A DNA stretch of 64,000 nt. Origin: TH-plancto1 sp031431195 (GTDB lineage Bacteria > Planctomycetota > Planctomycetia > Planctomycetales > Planctomycetaceae). Every line of letters begins with the position of its first letter. Positions within the stretch are counted from its first letter, which is position 1. Positions 1 through 9,325 of this stretch are shown piece by piece. Under the pieces are notes generated by a model. It was not told the DNA's origin, ran no database searches, and saw only the letters and a program-made list of their open reading frames with translations. Where the stretch lies: contig JANPCU010000385.1 of assembly GCA_031431195.1 (NCBI GenBank), positions 1 to 64,000 of the forward strand, read 5' to 3'. A program made the translations under genes and the position numbers.

Positions 1-128
1 TGGCGGTCGCTTTGGGCCGCCAGTGTTTTGTGGACGTTGGACTTCGGATCGCACTGGCACGCGGAGCGACTGTCTCTATGCACTTGTACATCGGTCGAAC
101 CCGCTTTGCAACGCAGCTGTTTTCGTCT
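1..128. other. left edge, no gene recognised
   Basis: No coding region with recognisable family features was seen here. The reading frame open on the plus strand from position 12 continues antisense through the aspartic protease-like gene and has no family resemblance. The stretch may be the downstream flank of the minus-strand cluster that follows. Confidence 0.4.
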
Positions 129-506
129 TCAATCGGTGACGCGATGCAGTTCAAACGTCGCTCCCGCAACCCAGCGCAGGTGGGACTGATGGGAGCGGAG
201 GAGGCGGGTGCCGATCAGGGGTTCGTCGAGGACTTGTGCGCGAATCACTCGTGGCTCATTGTGCCAGAGGATGCAAACATCCACGGTCTCAAAGTACCCC
301 ACACGCCCATCGGCGGTCATGCCGCGCTGAATGTCGACGACCGTCAACCCGAGTTTCTGCACCCACTCCGGAGGCAGCGACAAGAAACCAGTAAATCCGG
401 TATCGATCAGGAAGTCGATCGTCGCATCCGGATTCGCTGGCTCGCGGTGCTTGGCCACAAGCGGCACGATCGCTTGCCAGTCCGTATCGATTCGCCCGGT
501 GATCAT
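129..506 (-). CDS. clan AA (retropepsin-like) aspartic protease family protein
   Basis: The 125-residue protein has the hallmark of single-domain retropepsin-like proteins: a hydrophobic strand followed by DTG (FLIDTGFTGFLSLPP, about residues 31-45), and a central segment with alternating hydrophobic residues typical of the small beta barrel. Clan AA peptidases act as homodimers with one Asp per subunit, so the Asp of DTG is the expected catalytic residue. The substrate is unknown. Its ATG overlaps the stop of the upstream gene by four bases (ATGA), so the two are almost certainly translationally coupled. It is the last gene of a five-gene minus-strand cluster of small proteins. Proteins of this type are often found in toxin-antitoxin-like pairs in cyanobacteria and planctomycetes, but activity is not shown by sequence alone. 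Confidence 0.75.
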   Translation of the reverse strand: MITGRIDTDWQAIVPLVAKHREPANPDATIDFLIDTGFTGFLSLPPEWVQKLGLTVVDIQRGMTADGRVGYFETVDVCILWHNEPRVIRAQVLDEPLIGTRLLRSHQSHLRWVAGATFELHRVTD

Positions 507-766
507 GGCCTTGGCCCAGCGAGTCGGACATGGAACGCAACCGGATAGCCAATGCGTTCGACCAGGATTTGGGCATCAGGATGGCGCGATCTCAATTGGT
601 CACTGGCCTCGTGGGCTTCAGTCCCCAGTTCGTGGTCACCGGAATTGATGTCAATCGCCACGAACTGACCGTGGTGGGAGGGTTCGAGGAGACATTTCAA
701 CTGCGATTGGTAGATCGCCGAACCGCGCTCGCCGATTTCTTCGGGAGTGAGGGTCAGTGCGGGCAT
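503..766 (-). CDS. small conserved protein, partner of the aspartic protease-like gene
   Basis: The 87-residue reading starts at the ATG at 766 (MPALTLTPEEIGERG). The frame is open further upstream but that part has no protein-like character. The pattern ERGxxIYxxxxxxxLEPxHxGxFVAIDxxxGDxEL, followed by a region ending RHPDAQIxxERIGYP, matches a small family I know from genomes where it precedes a clan AA aspartic protease gene. The four-base overlap with the next gene supports a functional pair. It could be an antitoxin-like or regulatory partner, which is an inference from linkage. No catalytic motif is visible. Confidence 0.7.
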   Translation of the reverse strand: MPALTLTPEEIGERGSAIYQSQLKCLLEPSHHGQFVAIDINSGDHELGTEAHEASDQLRSRHPDAQILVERIGYPVAFHVRLAGPRP

Positions 767-803
767 AGGGGGCTCCCTCAAGAACTGGACGGACCAAATG
801 GGA

Positions 804-1022
804 TCACTGCTGTTCGCGTCGTCCGGCAAGGATGAACTCGACAATCTGCTGGGCATTGAGATGTAGGTCAACGCCCGGTACATCGAGAGGTGACTTCTGT
901 GCGGCGTCGGGTTGCAGAACGAAGACTTGGCCATTCGGGCGTTGAATGCGAATCGTGCCCTCTTGGGCCGCATGCTCCAAGAGTGTGCCGAGAGACTCTT
1001 GGGTTTCCAGGTAGGTTGTCAT
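804..1022 (-). CDS. Phd/YefM-like small antitoxin-type protein
   Basis: This 72-residue protein (MTTYLETQESLGTLLEHAA...) has a short N-terminal helix followed by a beta segment (TIRIQRPNGQVFVLQP) and a C-terminal SPLDVPGVDL motif. That arrangement is seen in small proteins annotated as Phd/YefM-type antitoxins in planctomycetes and cyanobacteria. Such proteins usually bind operator DNA with the N-terminal part and neutralise a toxin with the C-terminal part. No obvious PIN or RelE toxin lies beside it; the next gene (37 bp on) is the small partner of the aspartic protease-like gene. The assignment rests on overall pattern and is tentative. Confidence 0.55.
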   Translation of the reverse strand: MTTYLETQESLGTLLEHAAQEGTIRIQRPNGQVFVLQPDAAQKSPLDVPGVDLHLNAQQIVEFILAGRREQQ

Positions 1023-1091
1023 GAGCCAGCCACCTCCACAACGTCCACTCCGGTACTATGTTCAATGGCCCTCAATCCGGTGTCTGCTAGT

Positions 1092-1316
1092 TCAGGCTCT
1101 TTCGCTGGCTCCGATCAGCTCGATCAGCTCCGCTTTACCCATGTAGGCATCGACCTGCTCCTGGAGATGTGAGAGTTCCTCCAGCGGGCCTTCGGCCATC
1201 AGCGCGAACTGTTGCGGGCTGGTGGGGTAGACTTCGCCACGGAGAGCCGCGATCGCGCGGTACATGCGTTCCATCTGATCGATGGTCTGCCCGAGATCTG
1301 CATCGTTGGTGATCAT
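1092..1316 (-). CDS. small helical hypothetical protein (antitoxin-like)
   Basis: The 74-residue protein begins MITNDADLGQTIDQMERMY and is predicted to be mostly helical: a first amphipathic helix carrying the Q-E-R pattern and a second Glu-rich helix ending in a short YMG segment. The start MITN followed by helices resembles the N-terminal part of HigA-like and related antitoxin proteins, but no helix-turn-helix is evident. It follows the nucleotidyltransferase-like gene by 65 bp on the same strand, so the two may form a pair. No function can be assigned from sequence. Confidence 0.5.
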   Translation of the reverse strand: MITNDADLGQTIDQMERMYRAIAALRGEVYPTSPQQFALMAEGPLEELSHLQEQVDAYMGKAELIELIGASERA

Positions 1317-1381
1317 GTCCGCACCCTCAAGATTCCCTTGCGACGTGAGCGGTCTCCCCGCACCTGTTCGAAGAAGGCCAC

Positions 1382-1762
1382 TTACTCCTGAAGTTCTGTC
1401 GAATCTTCACGGGCGACCAGCAGGTCAAAACCATAGCGATTCGCCACTCGCCGACGCGACACCAAATTGTACTCGAAGGGCCGAAGTTCTGAACGAAAAT
1501 CGTACGTCTGCGGCAGATCAAGAATCAGATCGATGTCATTCGGGTCCGGCTTATCAGTCACGAAACTCCCGTCGATCAGGAGCATTGATGCTCCGAGGAT
1601 TGTTGACCGAGGCTCCTGAATAAAGTCAGCCAGCTTGGCGTAGAGATCAGATCGTTGCCTGCCGAGAAGATCGACTCCAAAGCGATTCTGAATCTCGATG
1701 AGATCGCAATCGTATAACCCCGATGGCAAATACCCGTCGATGTCGAGATCAGGGATTGGCAC
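1382..1762 (-). CDS. DUF6932-type nucleotidyltransferase-like protein
   Basis: The 126-residue protein contains an N-terminal LPSGLY segment, a helical region, then the signature LLIDGSFVTDKPDPNDIDLIL (about residues 61-81), which is the GS-x(n)-DxD arrangement of minimal nucleotidyltransferases. The same block marks the DUF6932 family. In MNT-type enzymes the two acidic residues bind the metal that supports nucleotide transfer; here they would be the D-I-D pair. It is the first gene of the minus-strand small-gene cluster. A role as the toxin or modifying half of a toxin-antitoxin pair is plausible by analogy with MNT/HEPN systems but is inferred. Confidence 0.65.
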   Translation of the reverse strand: MPIPDLDIDGYLPSGLYDCDLIEIQNRFGVDLLGRQRSDLYAKLADFIQEPRSTILGASMLLIDGSFVTDKPDPNDIDLILDLPQTYDFRSELRPFEYNLVSRRRVANRYGFDLLVAREDSTELQE

Positions 1763-1839
1763 TATTCGGCTCTCGCGGAATCAATGAAGACACGTCAGCG
1801 ACTGGATCGCTCCGGGCGCTGACGCTTCCGGCTCGGTGC

Positions 1840-3075
<1,236 letters not shown>

Positions 3076-3354
3076 GAGACGCGGAACTCCAATCCGGGTG
3101 GTGAATCTTGTCCATGCCCCAGAAGGTCTTAGGGGGTTGGAAGTCAGAGCAGATTGTGCCGCAGTGGGATCGGGAATGCAAACAAACACTCAGCGGGGAT
3201 TCCGTGGAGAATGTCCACGTAGTTCGGGCGAACTGCAGTCCACCGCCAGACTCACTTCTGAGGTCGTGCTGGCTTCACAATGCAGCGTTCTCATCTCGGG
3301 GGAATCTGTTCTAATGCTCGTGACTGAACCTTCAACCGCACTGTCTTTCGCCGC
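3076..3354. promoter_or_regulatory. divergent intergenic region
   Basis: This 279 bp gap lies between the divergently transcribed cupin protein and the acyltransferase gene, so it should hold both promoters. No unambiguous -35/-10 pair, operator palindrome or riboswitch was recognised. Confidence 0.4.
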
Positions 3355-4059
3355 ATGTCCGACTCCACCTCTCCACTGACTGCCGCCACTCCCACACCGG
3401 TGGTGCGTCTGCCGTTGCCGCATCCGCACCAGCGGAACTGGGTTTGGTTCTCGCTGCAGCAGATCTTTCAAGTTTTGTTTACGATCTGGTTCCGGTTTCG
3501 GGCTCACGGAACCGAGAATCTGCCGCCGGGTGGAGCGCTGCTGCTGATCAACCATCAGAGCTTTCTCGACCCGCTGTTGGTCGGGTTGCCACTGCGTCGC
3601 CCCGTCAGTTACCTCGCCCGCGAGAATCTGTTTCGAGTGCCGGTGTTGGGCTGGCTGCTGAAGAGAACTTACGTGATGCCAATCAGTCGTGAATCGGCGG
3701 GCACCGAGAGTCTGCGTGAGTCGCTGCGCCGGATGGAGCATGGGTTCCTGGTGGGGATATTCCCCGAGGGGACGCGCTCGCTCGACGGTGGGCTGCGCGA
3801 GCTGAGGCCGGGGTTTGTGGCCCTCATTCGCCGTGTCAATGTGCCCGTGATCCCTGTGGCTGTGGCGGGAGGGTATGAGGCGTTCCCACGCGGGGCCTGG
3901 TTCCCGCGGCCCAGCCAGATCCGTGTCGTGTATGGTTCGCCCCTGGACCCCGTGCGCTTGGCGGAGTTGAGCCAACCGGGGCGGGAAGCGGAACTGGTCG
4001 ACTGGAGTCGAGACTCGATCCAGGCCTGCCTCGACACCGCCAATGCACTGCGCCAGTGA
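3355..4059 (+). CDS. plsC: 1-acyl-sn-glycerol-3-phosphate acyltransferase (PlsC family)
   Basis: The 234-residue protein carries the PlsC/LPLAT signature: the catalytic NHxxxxD block (NHQSFLD, His67 and Asp72) and the glycerol-phosphate binding block FPEGTRS (from Phe136). A conserved PVIPVAV strand follows. It is expected to transfer an acyl chain to the sn-2 position of lysophosphatidic acid at the inner membrane, giving phosphatidic acid. A basic and aromatic N-terminal segment (VWFSLQQIFQVLFTIWFRF) probably forms the membrane-embedded helix. folK begins 50 bp downstream on the same strand, so the two may be cotranscribed. Family assignment is firm; the specific acyl acceptor is assumed from the family. 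Confidence 0.88.
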   Translation: MSDSTSPLTAATPTPVVRLPLPHPHQRNWVWFSLQQIFQVLFTIWFRFRAHGTENLPPGGALLLINHQSFLDPLLVGLPLRRPVSYLARENLFRVPVLGWLLKRTYVMPISRESAGTESLRESLRRMEHGFLVGIFPEGTRSLDGGLRELRPGFVALIRRVNVPVIPVAVAGGYEAFPRGAWFPRPSQIRVVYGSPLDPVRLAELSQPGREAELVDWSRDSIQACLDTANALRQ

Positions 4060-4108
4060 CCGCGCCGCGTCTTCCTCATTCCCTGCGTTTTCTCTGTTGG
4101 AGTTCTTG

Positions 4109-4810
4109 ATGTCTGTCCCCGTTGTCATCGCCCTCGGGGGGAATCTGGGTGACGTGCGAGCGACCGGCGAAGCGGCTCTCGTCCAGTTGAACAACACGCC
4201 CGGCCTCGAAGTGAAACGCACCAGCCGGTGGTACTCGACTGAACCGGTCGGCTGCGACGGACGCTTCCTCAATGCAGCTGCCCTGCTCGACAGCGATTTG
4301 CCGCCCACCCAGCTACTGCGGCGTCTGCTGGAGATCGAGACTGAGTCTGGTCGAGTGCGGACTGGTCATTGGACCCCGCGCCCGCTGGATCTCGATCTGG
4401 TTGTGTTCGGTCAGTGGCAAGTCGCTGATCCGCGTTTGAAGCTGCCGCATCCCGCCGCGTGGTGTCGACGGTTTGTCCTCGATCCGGTGTGCGAGGTGGC
4501 GGGAGACCTCGTCCACCCGGACTTCTCGATGACGCTCCATCAACTGCGAGATCGATTACTTGCTCGACCGTTAGTGGTCGCGTGGGGTGCCGAGCTGCCG
4601 CTCATGGCGGTCACTCAAGGCCCCGTGCAGTCCCGGTTCGGCAGTCAGGTTTGCTGGGCCGAGGCCGGTGAACCCGCGATCTTTACTTTCGTGCCTCCGT
4701 CGAACGTCTTTCGGGGCCAGTTCGAGGTCGCTCTGCCCAATCAGTTAGTCGCAGCCCGCCGGATCGTCATCGAGACGTTGACCTCGATGCTGGATGAACC
4801 GGTTGCCTGA
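4109..4810 (+). CDS. folK: 2-amino-4-hydroxy-6-hydroxymethyldihydropteridine diphosphokinase (HPPK)
   Basis: The start at ATG 4109 (MSVPVVIALGGNLGD) matches the usual HPPK beginning; the frame is open upstream but those residues are not conserved. HPPK transfers pyrophosphate from ATP to 6-hydroxymethyl-7,8-dihydropterin in folate synthesis. Visible motifs are ALGGNLGD, the pterin and ATP binding region with STEPVG and FLNAA, and RPLDLDLVVFG, which holds the metal-binding DLD residues. The core ends near residue 155 (FVLDPVCEVAGDLVHP). About 75 further residues follow, longer than the E. coli enzyme (159 residues); this tail has no motif I recognise. The gene follows plsC closely on the same strand. 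Confidence 0.9.
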   Translation: MSVPVVIALGGNLGDVRATGEAALVQLNNTPGLEVKRTSRWYSTEPVGCDGRFLNAAALLDSDLPPTQLLRRLLEIETESGRVRTGHWTPRPLDLDLVVFGQWQVADPRLKLPHPAAWCRRFVLDPVCEVAGDLVHPDFSMTLHQLRDRLLARPLVVAWGAELPLMAVTQGPVQSRFGSQVCWAEAGEPAIFTFVPPSNVFRGQFEVALPNQLVAARRIVIETLTSMLDEPVA

Positions 4811-4828
4811 CTGGGGGGCAGTCCAGGG

Positions 4829-6433
4829 TCACTTCGGCAGTGCAGCTGAGGGTGGTCCCAGTCCTCGCATGTACGCAGCGTACTGAGTGTCGAGTGTCGC
4901 GTAGGGCACGCCGAGGATTTGGTCTAGGGTTTTGGCTCGCGCGCGGACACGCCGGTCCGGGCTGTAGATTTGCACCAGGTATTCGATGAAGCCATCGCGA
5001 TAAATGCCGTTCTGGAAGTTCATCAAGAAGTGAGCGAGTCCAGTGGCTTGTGCGTAACGACGCTGTAGCACCGGCAGATCCCCCTGCTGAAACGGGAGCA
5101 TGCCATAGGCAGTGAACCGGGCCAGCGGTTCGTAGTCCTGCGTCTCGACGACTTGAAGACGAGCGGCTTGGATTCGCGGATGATTGATATCACCGACGGT
5201 GATCGCCCCGTTCTCACCGACCCGAAACGATTCGAAGTAACAGGCGATCCCCTCGACGACCCAGAAGTCGTGGGCATTCCCAACGGGGTTTGTCAGGTGG
5301 GAACTTTCGCTGAGCAGTTGATGCGTGACCTCGTGATAGAGCGTCTCCAGAGAGGCGTCTCCAGCGAGGTCCGGGTTATGAAAGAAGTAGGCTTTCCGAT
5401 CCGAAGGCATGTAAATGCCGTTGATCTGTCCGGCATTGGGGCAGCGTGGGGCCAGGCGTTGCACGAACTCCGTCCGGAGGCGGAAGTGATCAATCTCATA
5501 CAGATCACCACTTCTGGCTTGGGTGCCATCCTTGAACAGCTTGTCCAGTTGGGCAGGGGTCCGGAAGAACGCGGCGAACTCACGCATGAAGTAACCGTGA
5601 AATGCTTCCACCGAGGCGGCGAGGTGGGCTCCTTGCTGTTGGCTGTGATTCGTGCGGATGAAGAAATGCTCGGTCTTCTGCTCCCAGGGGTTCTTGAAAT
5701 CGGACCGGAGAGTTTCCTCCTTCTCGGCCGTGATCCAGCGTCCCTGATAGAGTCGCTCTCCAGCGACATACCGCGAAACATTCTTGGCGGGGAGCCAGCC
5801 GAACTCCTCGTGCCAGACCTCTCCTTTCTTCTTCTTGCTGGCGGCAAAGTGGGTCGTCCAATCGTCTCCATCCCGGAGATACCCGAACAGTCCACGAGCG
5901 CGGGCGTGGTCGGGATCATGAAATAGCACCTCGCGGACCAAACGGTACGCCATGGTGGGATATCCGTCGGCGAGGGCCTTGCGGGAAAGCAGATACAAGT
6001 CTTGAGCGTAGTCCGTCTGCAGCTTCCGCACCCGGACCCGAACCGCTTTTTCTTCCGGGGGCAGAGTCGCCGGAATCTCGGGGCGGATGTGCGTGGGCAG
6101 ATGGTCAATGTTTCCCGGTTGCTGCTCCAGAGGCACGGCCAGTTGCCGAATCTCGGTAGCCAGAGCGGGCACTTCGCAGGTGTCCGCCACGGATTCCAGA
6201 TCGGCGGCGAACTGAGCATCAGTGGCTAGCTGTTGTTTGATCAGGAGAGCGAGCCGATCGGGTGGACCAGCGGCCATGACCAACGAGGTGAGCAGCAGGA
6301 ACTGTCCGCAGAACCACGCAGGGGAGAGCCCCCCTCCCGAGTTGAGTCGCCCAACCAACCAGCCGCAGACGCGCCGTCTGCGCGGACTGACACTCGGAAT
6401 CGCCACTCTGGTTAAATCTTGCACAAACGGCAT
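4829..6433 (-). CDS. DUF1570 family putative zinc metalloprotease
   Basis: The protein (534 residues from the most upstream ATG) resembles the planctomycete DUF1570 family. A metal-binding HExxH motif is present (HEVTH, residues 367-371) followed downstream by VVEGIACYFESF, where the conserved Glu would be a third ligand as in gluzincins. The N-terminus has an Arg-rich stretch followed by a hydrophobic segment (FCGQFLLLTSLVMAAG), consistent with export or membrane anchoring. The middle region looks like alpha-helical repeats (MAYRLVREVLFHDPDHARA). The substrate is unknown. The gene faces the polysaccharide deacetylase gene divergently and is tail to tail with folK. The start is uncertain because the first 25 residues are weakly protein-like. 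Confidence 0.75.
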   Translation of the reverse strand: MPFVQDLTRVAIPSVSPRRRRVCGWLVGRLNSGGGLSPAWFCGQFLLLTSLVMAAGPPDRLALLIKQQLATDAQFAADLESVADTCEVPALATEIRQLAVPLEQQPGNIDHLPTHIRPEIPATLPPEEKAVRVRVRKLQTDYAQDLYLLSRKALADGYPTMAYRLVREVLFHDPDHARARGLFGYLRDGDDWTTHFAASKKKKGEVWHEEFGWLPAKNVSRYVAGERLYQGRWITAEKEETLRSDFKNPWEQKTEHFFIRTNHSQQQGAHLAASVEAFHGYFMREFAAFFRTPAQLDKLFKDGTQARSGDLYEIDHFRLRTEFVQRLAPRCPNAGQINGIYMPSDRKAYFFHNPDLAGDASLETLYHEVTHQLLSESSHLTNPVGNAHDFWVVEGIACYFESFRVGENGAITVGDINHPRIQAARLQVVETQDYEPLARFTAYGMLPFQQGDLPVLQRRYAQATGLAHFLMNFQNGIYRDGFIEYLVQIYSPDRRVRARAKTLDQILGVPYATLDTQYAAYMRGLGPPSAALPK

Positions 6434-6552
6434 TCTCGGACTCCTGAATCAGATTGCATCGTAGATCAAAGTTTCGACGCCCGAATAGACCAAACACCCG
6501 TCATGTCTCCCTTCTCGTCGCTATACCTACATGGAACTCGTGTTCACAGCCG

Positions 6553-7584
6553 ATGGATTCTTGGCGAATGGCCCTCATCAGACACAAACGACAGACGGCA
6601 CTTGCCGCGTGCGACCTGTTGCAGGTGCATCGCTGGTGGGGACAGTTGGACCGTTGGCAGGGGCTGGTCACACTGAATTATCACCGCCTCGGAAACGCTG
6701 ATCAGACCGAATTCGATCCCGGCGTGTTCAGTGCCACAGCTGAGCAGTTTGAAGCCCAGTTGAGGTACTTGAAGTCCGACTGCGATGTCATTCGAGTGGC
6801 CGATCTGGCGGATGTGTTGCAGAGCGGGTCCAAGCGGCGGTGCGTGCTGATCACCTTTGACGACGGATATCGGGACAACTATGAGTTGGCGTTTCCGGCA
6901 TTAAAGCGGGTCGGACTCCCCGCAGTCATCTTTCTGGCGACGGGATTTCTGGACGCTGGTGTGGTCGCGTGGTGGGATGAAATCGCCTGGCTGGTGAAGC
7001 ACTCGAAGCAGCCATTCTTAACTCTCTCCAAGACGTGGGAGATCGAGAATCTGGACGTATCGATGACGGAACGTGGCGAAACGCTCCGTCACTTACTGCG
7101 AATCGCGAAGTCATTGACCCCGTTGGAACTCAGCCGATTTCTGGATGACCTCGGGCAGGCCGCTGGAACAGACCGCGCTCCTCGCAACTCCAGCACAGCA
7201 CCCTGGATGACATGGGAGATGGTGCGCGAGATGTCCCAGGCAGGCATTGATTTCGGCGGGCATACCGTGACTCACCCGGTGCTGTCTCGATGCACTCTCG
7301 AACAACAGCAGCAGGAAATCCAACAGTCTAAAGCCCGGATCGAAGCCGAACTGGGATCACCGATTTCTGCCTTCAGCTACCCCATCGGTCAGCCCTGGTC
7401 TTACACCAGAGACACCATGCGACTGGTGCGGGAGGCCGGTTATCAATGGGGATTCAGTTTCGATTCCGGCTATGCCACATCCAGTTCAGACCCGCTGAGC
7501 CTGCGCCGAGTGGCCATGGAGCCGCAACTCCATTTGCCAGAGCTCCGGGCGATTACGCAGATGCCTCGGCTGTTTACTCGCTGA
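6553..7584 (+). CDS. polysaccharide deacetylase (NodB/CE4 family)
   Basis: The NodB homology domain begins with LNYHRLG and the catalytic base plus metal motif ITFDDGYRDNYELAFP, followed by the C-terminal half with FGGHTVTHPVLS (metal-binding HxxxH), FSYPIGQP and WGFSFDSGY. CE4 enzymes remove N-acetyl groups from sugar polymers such as cell-surface glycans or chitin-like chains, using a divalent metal held by Asp and two His. No clear signal peptide is seen, so it may act on a lipid-linked intermediate or at the membrane. Starts at 6553 or 6568 are both possible; the frame is open further upstream without conserved features. The nearby glycosyltransferases make a role in surface polysaccharide synthesis plausible. 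Confidence 0.82.
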   Translation: MDSWRMALIRHKRQTALAACDLLQVHRWWGQLDRWQGLVTLNYHRLGNADQTEFDPGVFSATAEQFEAQLRYLKSDCDVIRVADLADVLQSGSKRRCVLITFDDGYRDNYELAFPALKRVGLPAVIFLATGFLDAGVVAWWDEIAWLVKHSKQPFLTLSKTWEIENLDVSMTERGETLRHLLRIAKSLTPLELSRFLDDLGQAAGTDRAPRNSSTAPWMTWEMVREMSQAGIDFGGHTVTHPVLSRCTLEQQQQEIQQSKARIEAELGSPISAFSYPIGQPWSYTRDTMRLVREAGYQWGFSFDSGYATSSSDPLSLRRVAMEPQLHLPELRAITQMPRLFTR

Positions 7585-7608
7585 TTCGTAGGGCTTTCCC
7601 GAGTCGCA

Positions 7609-8139
7609 CTACACCCGAGCCAACAGGACTACGGCGGACGCGTCCATCGACTCCTCGTGTCCCACGGGACCGACACGTTCGCCCGTCTTCGCCTTCACAT
7701 TCACGCAGGTCGGATCGATCCCCAGAACACGGGCGATATTCGAGGACATGTCCTGCTTGAAGCCACTCAGCTTGGGCCTTTGGGCGAACACCGTACAGTC
7801 GACGTTCACGACGCCCCAGCCTCGCTCCCGCACCATGCGGACCGCCTCGCGCAGTAGACCCGACGAGTCCACTCCCCGGTATTGAGGATCCGTGTCGGGG
7901 AACCACTCGCCAATGTCTCCCAATGCCGCAGCTCCCAGCACGGCATCGGTAATGGCGTGCAACAGAACATCGCCATCACTGTGAGCGACGAACCCCTTCT
8001 CATGCGGAATCTCGACACCCCCGATGATGAGCCGCAGTCCCGGCTCCAGGCGGTGCGTGTCATGTCCCAAACCCACCCGCCACGGCACGGATAGGGAGGA
8101 AGAGACTGGCGTCATGGGGTGGGAAGGCGTGGTCGTCAT
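7609..8139 (-). CDS. ispF: 2-C-methyl-D-erythritol 2,4-cyclodiphosphate synthase
   Basis: The 176-residue protein is a complete IspF. The metal-binding residues are visible as Asp27 and His29 in GHDTHR and His61 in GDVLLHAITDA. The substrate-loop pattern AHSDGDV and the C-terminal KAKTGERVGPVG block complete the family signature. IspF cyclises 4-diphosphocytidyl-methylerythritol 2-phosphate, releasing CMP, in the MEP isoprenoid pathway; the enzyme is a cytoplasmic trimer. The N-terminus is about 15 residues longer than typical, so Met9 may be the true start. No other MEP gene lies beside it in this window. Confidence 0.95.
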   Translation of the reverse strand: MTTTPSHPMTPVSSSLSVPWRVGLGHDTHRLEPGLRLIIGGVEIPHEKGFVAHSDGDVLLHAITDAVLGAAALGDIGEWFPDTDPQYRGVDSSGLLREAVRMVRERGWGVVNVDCTVFAQRPKLSGFKQDMSSNIARVLGIDPTCVNVKAKTGERVGPVGHEESMDASAVVLLARV

Positions 8140-8184
8140 GGCGACACATTACCGTTCTCGCCGCCGATTCGCACGAGATCGAGA

Positions 8185-9258
8185 TCACTCGCCCCGCTTC
8201 TCGGTCTCGGGCGGTGGCGGCGGTACGACGGGGGTGGCCGTCACCAGCTGAGGGAGTTTTCCGTCCTTGTAACTCTGAAGGACCTCTTGGATCACGCTGG
8301 TCGGAATTAACAGTGATTCAGTCCGTCCCGAACGAGCGATGTTGATCCCCACGATCTGGCCATCAATGCTCACCGCCGGACCGCCGCACTCCGCAGGCTG
8401 GAGGACGCTGTCGTGCTGAATCGCAGCTGGGAACCCACTCGCCCGTCGACTGATCTCGCCCCCCAGGCGATTCTGTTGAGCGATGCGGGACAGGAAATCC
8501 CCAAACGGATGCGTCAGCGTGGCCGGGATGAACTGAGTCTTTCCATCTCGTCGAATCTCCAGCGTGAGCGTCTCGCCCGGCGGGTGATTTCCGATCTCTT
8601 GAATCAGCTCCATCCGCGATCCCACCGCGACCGAGCCGACCTTCAGGATCGTATCACCCACTCGCAGACCCGCAGCGGCGGCGGCACTGTTGTCGAGGAT
8701 GTTGCGAATGACCGCTTCACCGGGTCCGCCCGCGAGTTCGATCCCCAGCACGCCGTGAATCGGATCCTTCTCGATGGCCCGCCGTGCGACGCTGACAACC
8801 CCGACGGCCAGTGGCAGCTTCTCGATCCCCGGAGTAATCACGAATTGTCCAATGGCGGGGTCGGCTCCTCCGCTCCAGTTGGCAGGCGACCACCCGGATC
8901 CGGTCGCCTGAAGGAGCACGAGGTCGTTAGCTTCCGACCACCCCACGGGCTTGATCGCCAATTTCTCCTTGCCTCGCTGCACGGTCAGTATCCGAATCGG
9001 ATCAACCTCGCTGGCCTTCGAGACGATCAACCCCTCGTTCGAGACCACCAGCCCGAGTGCTACCGGCTTATCATCCATCAACACTCGCACGACCGCAGGG
9101 CGGACTGCCCGAATCACCGGCTCAAAGGCGACGAGTACACGGGCTCCATTCGTCAATCGGTCCGGCGGCAAAGCCTTCTGCGCGAACACAGCTGTCGGTC
9201 CGAGGACCAGTACGACCAGAACCCCGGCACGCCAAAACATCAGAGAGAGCAACCGCAT
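8185..9258 (-). CDS. HtrA-like protein with internal PDZ domain and altered catalytic residues
   Basis: The 357-residue protein has a signal peptide (MRLLSLMFWRAGVLVVLVLG...VFA). Residues 30-160 resemble the first half of an HtrA/DegP protease, with ANDLVLLQA corresponding to the DLAVL strand. A PDZ domain follows (about 165-260: GVLGIEL..., SAAAAAGLRVGDTILKVG). Only after it comes the block with the nucleophile loop, QPAECGGPAVSIDGQIVGIN, where the usual GNSGGP serine is Cys291. The expected TNxHV histidine is missing (VSKASEV). A conventional serine protease is therefore unlikely; it may be a binding or chaperone-like periplasmic protein. The gene lies 45 bp downstream of the ispF start on the same strand order. 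Confidence 0.72.
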   Translation of the reverse strand: MRLLSLMFWRAGVLVVLVLGPTAVFAQKALPPDRLTNGARVLVAFEPVIRAVRPAVVRVLMDDKPVALGLVVSNEGLIVSKASEVDPIRILTVQRGKEKLAIKPVGWSEANDLVLLQATGSGWSPANWSGGADPAIGQFVITPGIEKLPLAVGVVSVARRAIEKDPIHGVLGIELAGGPGEAVIRNILDNSAAAAAGLRVGDTILKVGSVAVGSRMELIQEIGNHPPGETLTLEIRRDGKTQFIPATLTHPFGDFLSRIAQQNRLGGEISRRASGFPAAIQHDSVLQPAECGGPAVSIDGQIVGINIARSGRTESLLIPTSVIQEVLQSYKDGKLPQLVTATPVVPPPPPETEKRGE

Positions 9259-9325
9259 CGGGATCTCCTGGGGAAGTGGGACTCACTCGCGGGCGAATCA
9301 GAGTAGTACGCACACGGGAATCTGG

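Noticed and set aside
12..548. Plus-strand frame at left edge
   Set aside because: Antisense to the aspartic protease-like gene and lacks any recognisable domain.
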